64,000 nucleotides of DNA from the NCBI GenBank assembly GCA_001820485.1, contig MHPU01000039.1:49845-113844 (forward strand), written 5' to 3'. Made by a program: the position numbers and the translations under genes. Below, one piece after another: positions 41,592-48,786 of this stretch. Each line of letters opens with the position of its first letter. The first letter of the stretch is position 1. The stretch is from Candidatus Staskawiczbacteria bacterium RIFOXYD1_FULL_32_13. GTDB taxonomy: Bacteria; Patescibacteriota; Minisyncoccia; Minisyncoccales; Staskawiczbacteraceae. A model generated the notes under the pieces. The model saw only the letters and a program-made list of their open reading frames with translations, was not told the origin of the DNA and did no database searches.

Positions 41592-43349
41592 ATGGATAGC
41601 CAAACCCATTTGCCTGCGGGCTTAGGGCAAGCCAAAAACTGTCAGAATTGTAAACAAGAATTCGTCATTGAGAGCGATGATTTTGCATTTTATGGAAAAA
41701 TAAAAGTTCCACCACCAACCTTTTGTCCGGATTGTAGATTACAGAGACGTCTTATATTTAGAAATGAGCATTTTTTATATAAAGTAAAAAGTGATTTTTC
41801 TGGCAAGGATATTTTTTCTATGCAACCTAGAGAAGGTGGATTAAAGATTTATGAGAATGATGTGTGGTACTCTGATCAATGGAGCGCAACTAATTTTGGA
41901 ATGGAGTATGATTTTTCTAAACTGTTTTTTTTCCAACTCAACAAATTACTTCGTACTGTGCCAATTTTTGCACTTTCTGTAATTCGCGGAGTAAACAGTC
42001 CTTATTCTAACAACTTCGATGGATTTAGAAATTGTTATTTGTGTTTTAATGGAAATTATTGCGAAGATTGTATGTATGGTGTTACATTGAGTAATTCTAA
42101 AAATTCTTTAGATCTCTCTGCATGCTCAAAATGTGAAAATTGTTATGAAAGTTTTTGGCTTGAATCTTGCACGAATTGTTTTTATTGCAATCAATGTTCT
42201 GATTCTTTCAATTTATGGTTTTGTAAAAATTGCGTTGGTTGTAATGATTGTTTTGGTTCAGTTAATTTGCGAAATAAAAAATACTGTATATTTAACCAAC
42301 AATATACAAGAGATCAATATATCGTAAAAATAAAAGAATTTAATATGGATTCGTACGCATCTGTCTTACAAGTTATGAATGAAATCAATGCTTTTTGGTT
42401 GCGACATCCTGTAAAATTTTTGCAAGGTTTAAAAAATATGAATGTTTCTGGTAATTATGTTTATAATTCTAAAAATGCAAAAAACTCTTTCTTAATTCGA
42501 GAGGCTGAGAATGTTCGTTATTGTTCTTATATGGAAATTGGCCCATTACGTGATTGTTATGATTATACTGTATGGGGGAATGGAGCAGAGCTTCTTTATG
42601 AAGCACTTAATACTGGTCTTGGCGCACATAATGTAAGGTTTTCTGCAGAATGTTGGCCAGAAGTGCGTAACATAGAATATTCGCTTTTTTGTCAGTCATC
42701 ATCTAATCTTTTTGGATGTGTTGGTTTACGTAATAAACAATATTGTATTTTAAATAAACAGTATACAAAAGAAGAATACGAAGCGCTTGTGCCTAAAATT
42801 ATTGAACATATGAATGAAATGCCTTACGTTGATCCAAAAGGTAATTCTTATTGCTATGGTGAATTCTTTCCACCAATGATGTCACTTTATGCATATAATC
42901 ATAGTCCCGCACAAGAACATTTTCCTATGATTAAAATTCAGGCTGAAGCGATTCAATGTTTTTGGATAGATTCTGAAGACCGAGGCTATCAAATAACAAA
43001 AAAATCATCAGAGTTACCCGATTCTATTAATGATGTAGATGATATAATAACTAAAGAAATTATTTTATGCGAAGAATGGGGTAAAAATGAAGAAAAAGCA
43101 AAATTGAATAATTGTACCAAAGCATTTCGAATTTTGTCCAATGAATTGGAATTTTATCGTCGTTATAATATCCCTTTGCCTAGAAAATGTTTTTATTGTC
43201 GTCACAATAATCGTATTAAAAATAGAAATCCTTTTAAGTTGTGGAATCGTCAATGCACTAAATGTGGGAAAGAATTTGAGACAAGTTATGCTCCAGATAG
43301 GCCTGAGATTGTGTATTGTGAAACGTGCTACAACCAAGAAGTTGCTTAA
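41592..43349 (+). CDS. Cysteine-rich zinc-ribbon/beta-solenoid-like protein, copy 5
   Basis: 585 aa. The N-terminus MDSQTHLPAGLGQAKNCQNC has a repeat-derived insert. The first ribbon is complete (CQNC ... CPDC); the second lacks Cys (KSDFSGKDIFSM). The middle is the clearest solenoid-like section of the set: CSKCENCYESFWLESCTNC, FYCNQCSDSFNLWFCKNC, VGCNDCFGSVNLRNKKYCIF. The second half ends LFGCVGLRNKQYCILNKQYT. The C-terminal ribbon CTKCGKEF ... YCETCYNQEVA is complete. It follows STAS-like copy B by 3 bases and is closed by a strong terminator. Confidence 0.85.
   Translation: MDSQTHLPAGLGQAKNCQNCKQEFVIESDDFAFYGKIKVPPPTFCPDCRLQRRLIFRNEHFLYKVKSDFSGKDIFSMQPREGGLKIYENDVWYSDQWSATNFGMEYDFSKLFFFQLNKLLRTVPIFALSVIRGVNSPYSNNFDGFRNCYLCFNGNYCEDCMYGVTLSNSKNSLDLSACSKCENCYESFWLESCTNCFYCNQCSDSFNLWFCKNCVGCNDCFGSVNLRNKKYCIFNQQYTRDQYIVKIKEFNMDSYASVLQVMNEINAFWLRHPVKFLQGLKNMNVSGNYVYNSKNAKNSFLIREAENVRYCSYMEIGPLRDCYDYTVWGNGAELLYEALNTGLGAHNVRFSAECWPEVRNIEYSLFCQSSSNLFGCVGLRNKQYCILNKQYTKEEYEALVPKIIEHMNEMPYVDPKGNSYCYGEFFPPMMSLYAYNHSPAQEHFPMIKIQAEAIQCFWIDSEDRGYQITKKSSELPDSINDVDDIITKEIILCEEWGKNEEKAKLNNCTKAFRILSNELEFYRRYNIPLPRKCFYCRHNNRIKNRNPFKLWNRQCTKCGKEFETSYAPDRPEIVYCETCYNQEVA
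41607..41633. repeat. In-frame repeat at N-terminus of copy 5
   Basis: CATTTGCCTGCGGGCTTAGG plus GCAAGCC, read as HLPAGLGQA; same position and family as in copy 4. Confidence 0.65.
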
Positions 43350-43352
43350 ATA

Positions 43353-43388
43353 AAAAAGTTCCTATATTCTAGCATATAGGAACTTTTT
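43353..43388. terminator. Strong bidirectional terminator after copy 5
   Basis: AAAAAGTTCCTATA (43353-43366) inverted as TATAGGAACTTTTT (43375-43388): 14-bp stem with A-run and T-run. Confidence 0.9.
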
Positions 43389-43505
43389 GTGATAATATAA
43401 AAAAAGAAATATTTAAATAAAATAATTAAAAAATATATAAGAGTCTAATGTTTGGGGAATGGTAAGTGACTGGACCCTAAACCCTATACCCTAGATCCTA
43501 ATAAA

Positions 43506-45023
43506 ATGGCAGAGCAAAAACAAAATAGAATTCGTAGATTTAAACTAGCGCCACCTCCTCCAGAGCTTCCAATTTATGGCTCGGTAAAACCCGAGGACTG
43601 TTCTTTTATTGGTAAAACTAATTACGAAGCAGCTTTGCAAGAGCAAAAATATATTTTTGGTGTAAAGCGTGTTGATAGACGTAGGCATATGTATATTGTA
43701 GGAAAATCCGGGGTAGGGAAGTCTAAACTTCTTGAGCTTTTTGTTAGGCAAGATATTGGTTATGGTCATGGTATTTGTTTTATTGATCCTCACGGAGATG
43801 TTATAGAAGATATTCTACCTTTTATACCAGAAAACAGAATTAAAGATGTGGTGCTTATTGACCCGTCTGATGCAAAATTTCCAATTTCTTTTAATCCACT
43901 TGCAAATATTGATGTTAATTTTAAGCATCAATTGACCCAAGGATTAATTGAAGTTTTGGAAAAACAATTTGGTGCTAACTGGACGCCACGATTAGAACAT
44001 GTATTTAGGTTTACATGTTTAGCACTTTTAGATTATCCGCACGGCACTATGCGTGGAATGATTTCAATGCTTACAGATAGAAATTATCGTCAGCTTGTTG
44101 TGGAATATATTCAAGATGATATGGTAAAAAGATTTTGGGCCATTGAATTTGCCGATTGGTCTGAAAAATATGACACAGAAGCTATTATACCTTTGGTAAA
44201 TAAACTTGCTCAATTTTTGTCTGATCCAATGCTTCGTGGAATTTTTGGACAAGAAGAAAATAAGATTGATTTAGAGCAGATGATGAATGAAAAAAAGATT
44301 ATTTTGATAAATTTATCTAAAGGTAAACTTGGTGAAGAAAATTCTAGTTTTTTTGGTTCAATGTTTATTACTAAGTTAAAGCAAGCTGGTATGGCACGTC
44401 AGTCTATACCAGAAAAAGATAGAGTTGATTTTTATTTGTATGTTGATGAGTTTCACAACCTAATGACCGAAACTTTTGAAAACATTTTGTCTGAAGCTAG
44501 AAAATATGGTATGTGTCTTACTGTGGCTCACCAGTATATGGGTCAGCTTTTGCCAAAAGTTCAACAAGCAGTTTTAGGAAATACAGGAACTATTATTGTG
44601 TTTCGTGTAGGTGGTGAAGATGCAGTTAAATTGGAACCAGAAATGGCGCCGGTTTTTGGAGCCAAAGATATGGTAAACTTGGGAGTTCAAAATTTTTATA
44701 TAAAAGAAACTATTGATGGGGAGGCTTACGATCCTTTTTCTGCTCAAACTCTTAAAGTTATGCCACCAGCACATGAGTCTTTTAGAGAAGAGATCGTTGC
44801 AATGTCTCGCGAAAAATATGCTGTTCCGGCCGAGGCTGCACAGAAACTTATGCAACAAGAAGAATCAAAAATTATGCGAAGCTCGCACGAAAAATCCATA
44901 ATTGAAGGCAAGGGAAAAGGTCCCGTCTCCGCTGAAGCTTCGGCGGGCAAGCCTGAAGTTAGAGAAGAAAAATCCTCCTCCGCTAAAGCTACGGAGGACA
45001 AGCCCGAAGAACCACTTATATAA
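43506..45023 (+). CDS. TraG/HerA-like translocation ATPase, second copy
   Basis: 505 aa. Walker A IVGKSGVGKSKLL (~66), FIDPHGDVIEDIL, Walker B FYLYVDEFHNL, ILSEARKYGMCLTVAHQYMG. It is homologous to the 30121 ATPase over the motor domain but has an extra N-terminal leader (RRFKLAPPPPELPIYGSV, the segment that in fused proteins follows the DUF8128-like part), lacks the zinc ribbon and has a short tail. The tail includes two repeat-encoded peptides, SAEASAGKP and SAKATEDKP. It may be an alternative motor for the same membrane partner. Confidence 0.88.
   Translation: MAEQKQNRIRRFKLAPPPPELPIYGSVKPEDCSFIGKTNYEAALQEQKYIFGVKRVDRRRHMYIVGKSGVGKSKLLELFVRQDIGYGHGICFIDPHGDVIEDILPFIPENRIKDVVLIDPSDAKFPISFNPLANIDVNFKHQLTQGLIEVLEKQFGANWTPRLEHVFRFTCLALLDYPHGTMRGMISMLTDRNYRQLVVEYIQDDMVKRFWAIEFADWSEKYDTEAIIPLVNKLAQFLSDPMLRGIFGQEENKIDLEQMMNEKKIILINLSKGKLGEENSSFFGSMFITKLKQAGMARQSIPEKDRVDFYLYVDEFHNLMTETFENILSEARKYGMCLTVAHQYMGQLLPKVQQAVLGNTGTIIVFRVGGEDAVKLEPEMAPVFGAKDMVNLGVQNFYIKETIDGEAYDPFSAQTLKVMPPAHESFREEIVAMSREKYAVPAEAAQKLMQQEESKIMRSSHEKSIIEGKGKGPVSAEASAGKPEVREEKSSSAKATEDKPEEPLI
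44926..45004. repeat. Two in-frame repeats in the ATPase tail
   Basis: Unit 1 TCTCCGCTGAAGCTTCGGCG (44926) and unit 2 TCCTCCGCTAAAGCTACGGA (44976), both ending in GGCAAGCC or GGACAAGCC. They are read as SAEASAGKP and SAKATEDKP and fold as hairpins in the DNA. Confidence 0.75.
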
Positions 45024-45052
45024 CATTTTCGATTAATTCGATATAATAAATA

Positions 45053-45080
45053 ATAGAACAATTCCATAGAATTGTCCTAT
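45053..45080. promoter_or_regulatory. 28-bp palindromic operator 1 (ArsR-type gene)
   Basis: ATAGAACAATTC-CATA-GAATTGTCCTAT in two inverted halves, between a TATAAT-like box (~45042) and the ArsR-type start at 45088. The same palindrome recurs at 45381. Confidence 0.75.
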
Positions 45081-45087
45081 AATAAAT

Positions 45088-45354
45088 ATGAAAAGATGGG
45101 TAATTATTTTTAGAGCATTAGCGAATATAAATCGTCTGAAAATTGTCAGTATTCTTTTTGATGGCAGAAAAATGAATGTAAGTGACATTGCACAAAGTTT
45201 GCGTATTTCTTTTAAAGCAACATCTAACCATTTAGTAATGCTTAAAAATTTGGATGTTATAGAATCTGAGGGCTCATCGGGGCATGTGTTTTATTCAATA
45301 AATAAAAATATGCCTAACGATTTCAAAAAAATTTTATCGAACATTCGTGTATAA
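45088..45354 (+). CDS. ArsR-family repressor
   Basis: 88 aa. IIFRALANINRLKIVSILFD, VSDIAQSLRISFKATSNHLV and MLKNLDVIESEGSSGHVFYS give the complete ArsR winged helix. No metal-binding CxC in the recognition helix, so a metal effector is unlikely from this alone. Two matching palindromes, one over its own promoter and one over the next promoter, point to self-control plus control of the genes leading to cysteine-rich copy 6. Confidence 0.87.
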   Translation: MKRWVIIFRALANINRLKIVSILFDGRKMNVSDIAQSLRISFKATSNHLVMLKNLDVIESEGSSGHVFYSINKNMPNDFKKILSNIRV

Positions 45355-45380
45355 TACTCATACAAAAATAGGAGATAATG

Positions 45381-45408
45381 ATAGGAAAATTCCATAGAAT
45401 TGTCCTAT
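45381..45408. promoter_or_regulatory. 28-bp palindromic operator 2
   Basis: ATAGGAAAATTC-CATA-GAATTGTCCTAT in two inverted halves; differs from operator 1 mainly in the left arm. TATAAT follows at 45423-45428, so a bound repressor would cover the -35 region. Confidence 0.75.
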
Positions 45409-45464
45409 GTGATAAAATTTGTTATAATGGGAGTAATGCTAATAAAAATAATGAAGATAAAAAA

Positions 45465-45629
45465 ATGAAAAAAGATAAAATAATTATTCGTAAAGCACCA
45501 AGTAAAAATATCAAGAGTATGAGTTTATTAAAAAAAGACAAACAAATTGTTTCAAGGTTATTGTCGGAATATTCTAAAACATTTACTGCTCTTTATGAAT
45601 ATGACAAAAAGAAAACAGACCAACAATAG
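45465..45629 (+). CDS. Small basic hypothetical protein (54 aa)
   Basis: Start chosen at ATG 45465, downstream of operator 2 and its -10 box; the upstream open frame would place the start inside the operator. KKDKIIIRKAPSKNIKSMSL, then a helix with KDKQIVSRLLSEYSKTFTAL. It overlaps the next small ORF by 29 bases. Function unknown. Confidence 0.5.
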   Translation: MKKDKIIIRKAPSKNIKSMSLLKKDKQIVSRLLSEYSKTFTALYEYDKKKTDQQ

Positions 45630-45720
45630 TGTTTTAATTACGCCGGCACTTTTGATTGCTGTTTCAGATTCTAAAGAAAAAGACAAAATAATAAAAATAG
45701 TCACAAATTTAATTAAGTAG
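45601..45720 (+). CDS. Very small ORF (39 aa)
   Basis: ATG 45601 to TAG 45720, overlapping the previous gene out of frame. MTKRKQTNNSVLITPALLIA then VSDSKEKDKIIKIVTNLIK: a short hydrophobic stretch and an amphipathic helix. It may be real given the overlap style of this genome, but evidence is thin. Confidence 0.35.
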   Translation: MTKRKQTNNSVLITPALLIAVSDSKEKDKIIKIVTNLIK

Positions 45721-45728
45721 GAAATATT

Positions 45729-45748
45729 AAGTTGTCGTACGACAACTT
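45729..45748. promoter_or_regulatory. 20-bp perfect palindrome upstream of the copy fragment
   Basis: AAGTTGTCGTACGACAACTT, the same core as the palindromes at 33107 and 33330, 19 bases before the fragment of a cysteine-rich gene. Confidence 0.65.
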
Positions 45749-45767
45749 AAAAATATTTAACAATATT

Positions 45768-45815
45768 ATGGAGCCACAAACAAAACAATGTCAAAATTGT
45801 CCCGACTTTCATTAA
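45768..45815 (+). pseudogene. Head fragment of an eighth cysteine-rich copy
   Basis: MEPQTKQCQNC followed by PDFH and a stop. The first 11 residues match the start of copies 2 and 7 (MDSQTKNCQNC, MDPQTKQCQNC). The frame then leaves the family into a short GC-richer repeat-like block, so an insertion or deletion removed the rest. Confidence 0.7.
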
Positions 45816-45841
45816 AATTTATATAAGGAGTCGAGGATCCA

Positions 45842-45863
45842 CGATACCGCAGTGGCGGTATCG
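45842..45863. repeat. Hairpin repeat CGATACCGC..GCGGTATCG
   Basis: 9-bp arms (45842-45850 and 45855-45863) with loop AGTG. It sits between the head fragment and copy 6 and probably belongs to a dispersed repeat. Confidence 0.7.
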
Positions 45864-45877
45864 GGATAAAAAAGACT

Positions 45878-47566
45878 ATGAATAATCAAAATAAATCATG
45901 TCAGAATTGTAAATCTAGCTTCATTATAGAGCCAGATGATTTTGCTTTTTATGAAAAAATGAAAGTTCCTGCACCAACTTGGTGTCCGGAATGTAGGATG
46001 ATTAGGCGTATGTTGTGGAGAAATGAATCTGTGTGGTATAGGCGCAAGTGTGATGCAACAGGAAAAAGCATTCTTTCAACTTTTACACCAGATGGTCCTT
46101 ATAAAGTTTATGAACAATCATATTGGAGGAGCGATGCTTGGGATCCACTTTCGTATGGACAAGATTATGATTTTTCGAAATCATTTTTTCAGCAATTTTG
46201 CGATTTACTAATTGTTATTCCTCACCCAAATCTTATTCAAAAAAATGTAGTTGATAGCGATTATGTAAATATAGGCGTTAATTTAAAAAACTGTTATTTT
46301 GTCGGCGGGGCAGATGGAGCAGAAGATAGTGCATATATATTTTCACCAAACCTTAGAAGTAGAGATTGTTTTGATATTTATTCGGCATCAGATAACGAAC
46401 GTTGTTATGATTCAGTTGGTATTGAAAAATCTCAGGGTTTAAGATTTTCACAAGACTGCATTGCTTGTAGCAATTCTTATTTATTATATGATTGTAAAAA
46501 TTGCATGAATTGTTTTGGATGTGTTGCATTGCGCAATAAGCAATTTTATATTTTTAATAAGCCATATTCACGTGAAGATTATCAAAGTGAACTTGAAAAG
46601 ATTTCTCCATGGACTTATTCTGGGTTTATTCAAGCAAAAGAAAAATTTAATAAATTAAAACTTGAATTTCCAAGAAAATTTGCATCTATTATTAAATCAG
46701 AAAATGTTACCGGCGATGAAATAATAAATGCAAGAAACTGCATTAATTGTTTTGATGTTAAGCATGATGTTTTAAATTGTAAGTATTGTTATCGCGTTTT
46801 TGAGAACTCTGCTGATGGTCAAGACGCTATGGCTGCTTGGAATTCTGCAGAATTGTTTTATGAAGTTATGAGTATAACTGCTTAGCGTGTAATTGGCTCA
46901 GCGCTTATTTGGGGTGGATTTGATATTCAATATTCATATAATTGCTTTGATTGTAATAATATTTTTGGTTGTATTGGTTTGCATAATAAAGCTTATTGTA
47001 TTTTAAATAAACTATATTCTAAAGAAGAATATGAGGCGCTTGTTCCTAAGATAATTGAGCAAATGAAGAAAGCGGGCGAGTATGGAGAATTTTTCCCGCC
47101 AGAATTGTCCCCCTTTGCTTATAATGAAACTTTAGCGCAAGATTATTTTCCAAAAACTAAAGAACAAGTCTTAGCTATGGGAATGCGTTGGAGAGATTCT
47201 GCGGAAAAGAAGTATAATATTACAATGAAAAATAACCAAATCCCTAATGATATTCGTGCTACATCAGATTCAATTTTAGATGAAATTATTGAGTGTGCAC
47301 ATGGTGGAAATTGCAGTGACCATTGTGCGACAGCATTTCGTATCATTCCACAAGAACTACAATTTTTGCGAAAAATGGATATTCCTTTGCCGCGATTATG
47401 TCCATTATGTCGTCAGGGTGAACGTGTGCGTCTTAGAAATCCAATGCATCTTTGGCATAGAAAATGTATGAAGTTAGGTTGCAACAATGAGTTTGAGACA
47501 AGTTATGCTCCTGACCGTCCAGAAATTGTTTATTGCGAACAATGTTATAATAATGAAGTAGCATAG
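45878..47566 (+). pseudogene. Cysteine-rich family copy 6, interrupted by in-frame TAG
   Basis: The frame is continuous over 563 codons except for one TAG at 46883-46885; family features continue in the same frame after it (IFGCIGLHNKAYCILN, CMKLGC ... YCEQCYNNEVA). The first ribbon is intact (CQNC ... CPEC) and the second has one Cys (KCDATGK). The region after the KEEYEAL motif lacks the ~12 residues (MPYIDxxGRVYK) found in copies 1-4. The single stop plus this deletion suggest decay. TAG is used as a normal stop elsewhere here, so recoding is unlikely. A 335-aa N-terminal product could still be made. Confidence 0.8.
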
Positions 47567-47569
47567 ATG

Positions 47570-47604
47570 TTGACATAATAGATACAAACTTATATACTTT
47601 GTAT
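47570..47604 (+). promoter_or_regulatory. Promoter and dyad upstream of Fic gene 1
   Basis: TTGACA (47570-47575), 17-base spacer, TATACT (47593-47598). ATACAAA (47582-47588) is inverted as TTTGTAT (47598-47604) across the -10 box, a likely repressor site. Confidence 0.65.
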
Positions 47605-47633
47605 ATATTTAAAAAAAGATGTAAACAAACTAT

Positions 47634-48782
47634 ATGAAACCATTAGAGCTTGGAAAATTTATAAATCAAGTACAGGGCTTTAAAGCCTTTGTGCCAAATT
47701 ATTTCCCTCCTAAAGGTGGTTTTGATTTTTCCCCAAATATTATAAAAAAGAATGATGAAGCAACCAGATTGCTTGGTAAATTAGATGGCATTACAAAACT
47801 TTTACCTGATGCTGATTTTTTTCTTCTAATGTACCTTAGAAAAGACGCCGCATCATCCAGTCAAATTGAGGGAACAATGGCGACAATGATTGATGCAATT
47901 GAAGCTGAAGCTAAAATTGCAGAAGATGTTCCTGAAGACGTAGATGATATTTTGCATTATATAAAAGCATTAAATTATGGAATAAAAAGAATGCGGGGAG
48001 ATGATTTTTCTTTGGCGTCTCGCTTTATAAAGGAACTTCACCGAGAGCTTTTGAGTAAAGCAAGGGCAACGCACTTTTCAGACCCAGGAGAATTTAGAAA
48101 AAGCCAGAATTGGATAGGTGGAACAAGGCCAGACAACGCTCATTTTGTGCCACCTCCAATTGAGGACATGGCTAGAGCTATTTCTGATTTGGAAAAATTC
48201 ATAAATAAAGAAGATGCAGTTCCTGTTGCAATAAAAGCTGGATTAATTCACGCTCAGTTTGAAACAATTCACCCATTTTTAGATGGTAATGGTAGGACTG
48301 GAAGAATGCTTATAACTTTTTATTTGTGGAAAGAAGGTTTTTTAGAAAAACCAGTTTTATTTTTGTCTTCATATTTTAAAAAACATCAAAAAATATATTA
48401 TGAAAAACTTTTTGGGTATCACAATGGAAAAGTTGAAGATTGGATAGATTTTTTTCTTGATGGAGTTATCAAGATTGCAAATGAGGCAATTGACACAGTG
48501 AGTAAAATTACCGAATTACGTCAAAAAGATTTAGAAAAAATCCATACTCTTGGAAAAAGGGCCTCTGAAAGCGCTATGATGGTTTTGCCAAAATTATATG
48601 CTCAACCAATTGTTAATAATGTTATCATTCAAAAATGGACCGGTTTTACTCGAGCAGGTGCAGAAAGGGTAATTGATAGGTTTATTAAGATTGGTATTTT
48701 GACGCCTAAAGATAAAAATGTAACATACGGACAATCATATATTTACAAAAAATACTTGGATATATTTACTATTAATGAATAA
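47634..48782 (+). CDS. Fic-domain protein 1 (class II-type)
   Basis: 382 aa. The Fic motif HPFLDGNGRTGRMLITF is complete, including the catalytic His. The inhibitory motif SSQIEGT ([ST]xxxE[GN]) lies N-terminal, at ~residue 80, as in class II Fic proteins. A C-terminal winged helix (VNNVIIQKWTGFTRAGAERV) completes the plan. Such proteins transfer AMP or similar groups to target proteins and are self-inhibited by the Glu. Copy 7 of the cysteine-rich family starts 4 bases after its stop codon; the two are one operon. Confidence 0.92.
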   Translation: MKPLELGKFINQVQGFKAFVPNYFPPKGGFDFSPNIIKKNDEATRLLGKLDGITKLLPDADFFLLMYLRKDAASSSQIEGTMATMIDAIEAEAKIAEDVPEDVDDILHYIKALNYGIKRMRGDDFSLASRFIKELHRELLSKARATHFSDPGEFRKSQNWIGGTRPDNAHFVPPPIEDMARAISDLEKFINKEDAVPVAIKAGLIHAQFETIHPFLDGNGRTGRMLITFYLWKEGFLEKPVLFLSSYFKKHQKIYYEKLFGYHNGKVEDWIDFFLDGVIKIANEAIDTVSKITELRQKDLEKIHTLGKRASESAMMVLPKLYAQPIVNNVIIQKWTGFTRAGAERVIDRFIKIGILTPKDKNVTYGQSYIYKKYLDIFTINE

Positions 48783-48786
48783 ACTT

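Noticed and set aside
46883..46885. TAG in copy 6 as a recoded sense codon
   Set aside because: TAG ends other genes in the window normally (for example 863-base-class small genes and 45720), and copy 6 also has a deletion, so a nonsense change is simpler.
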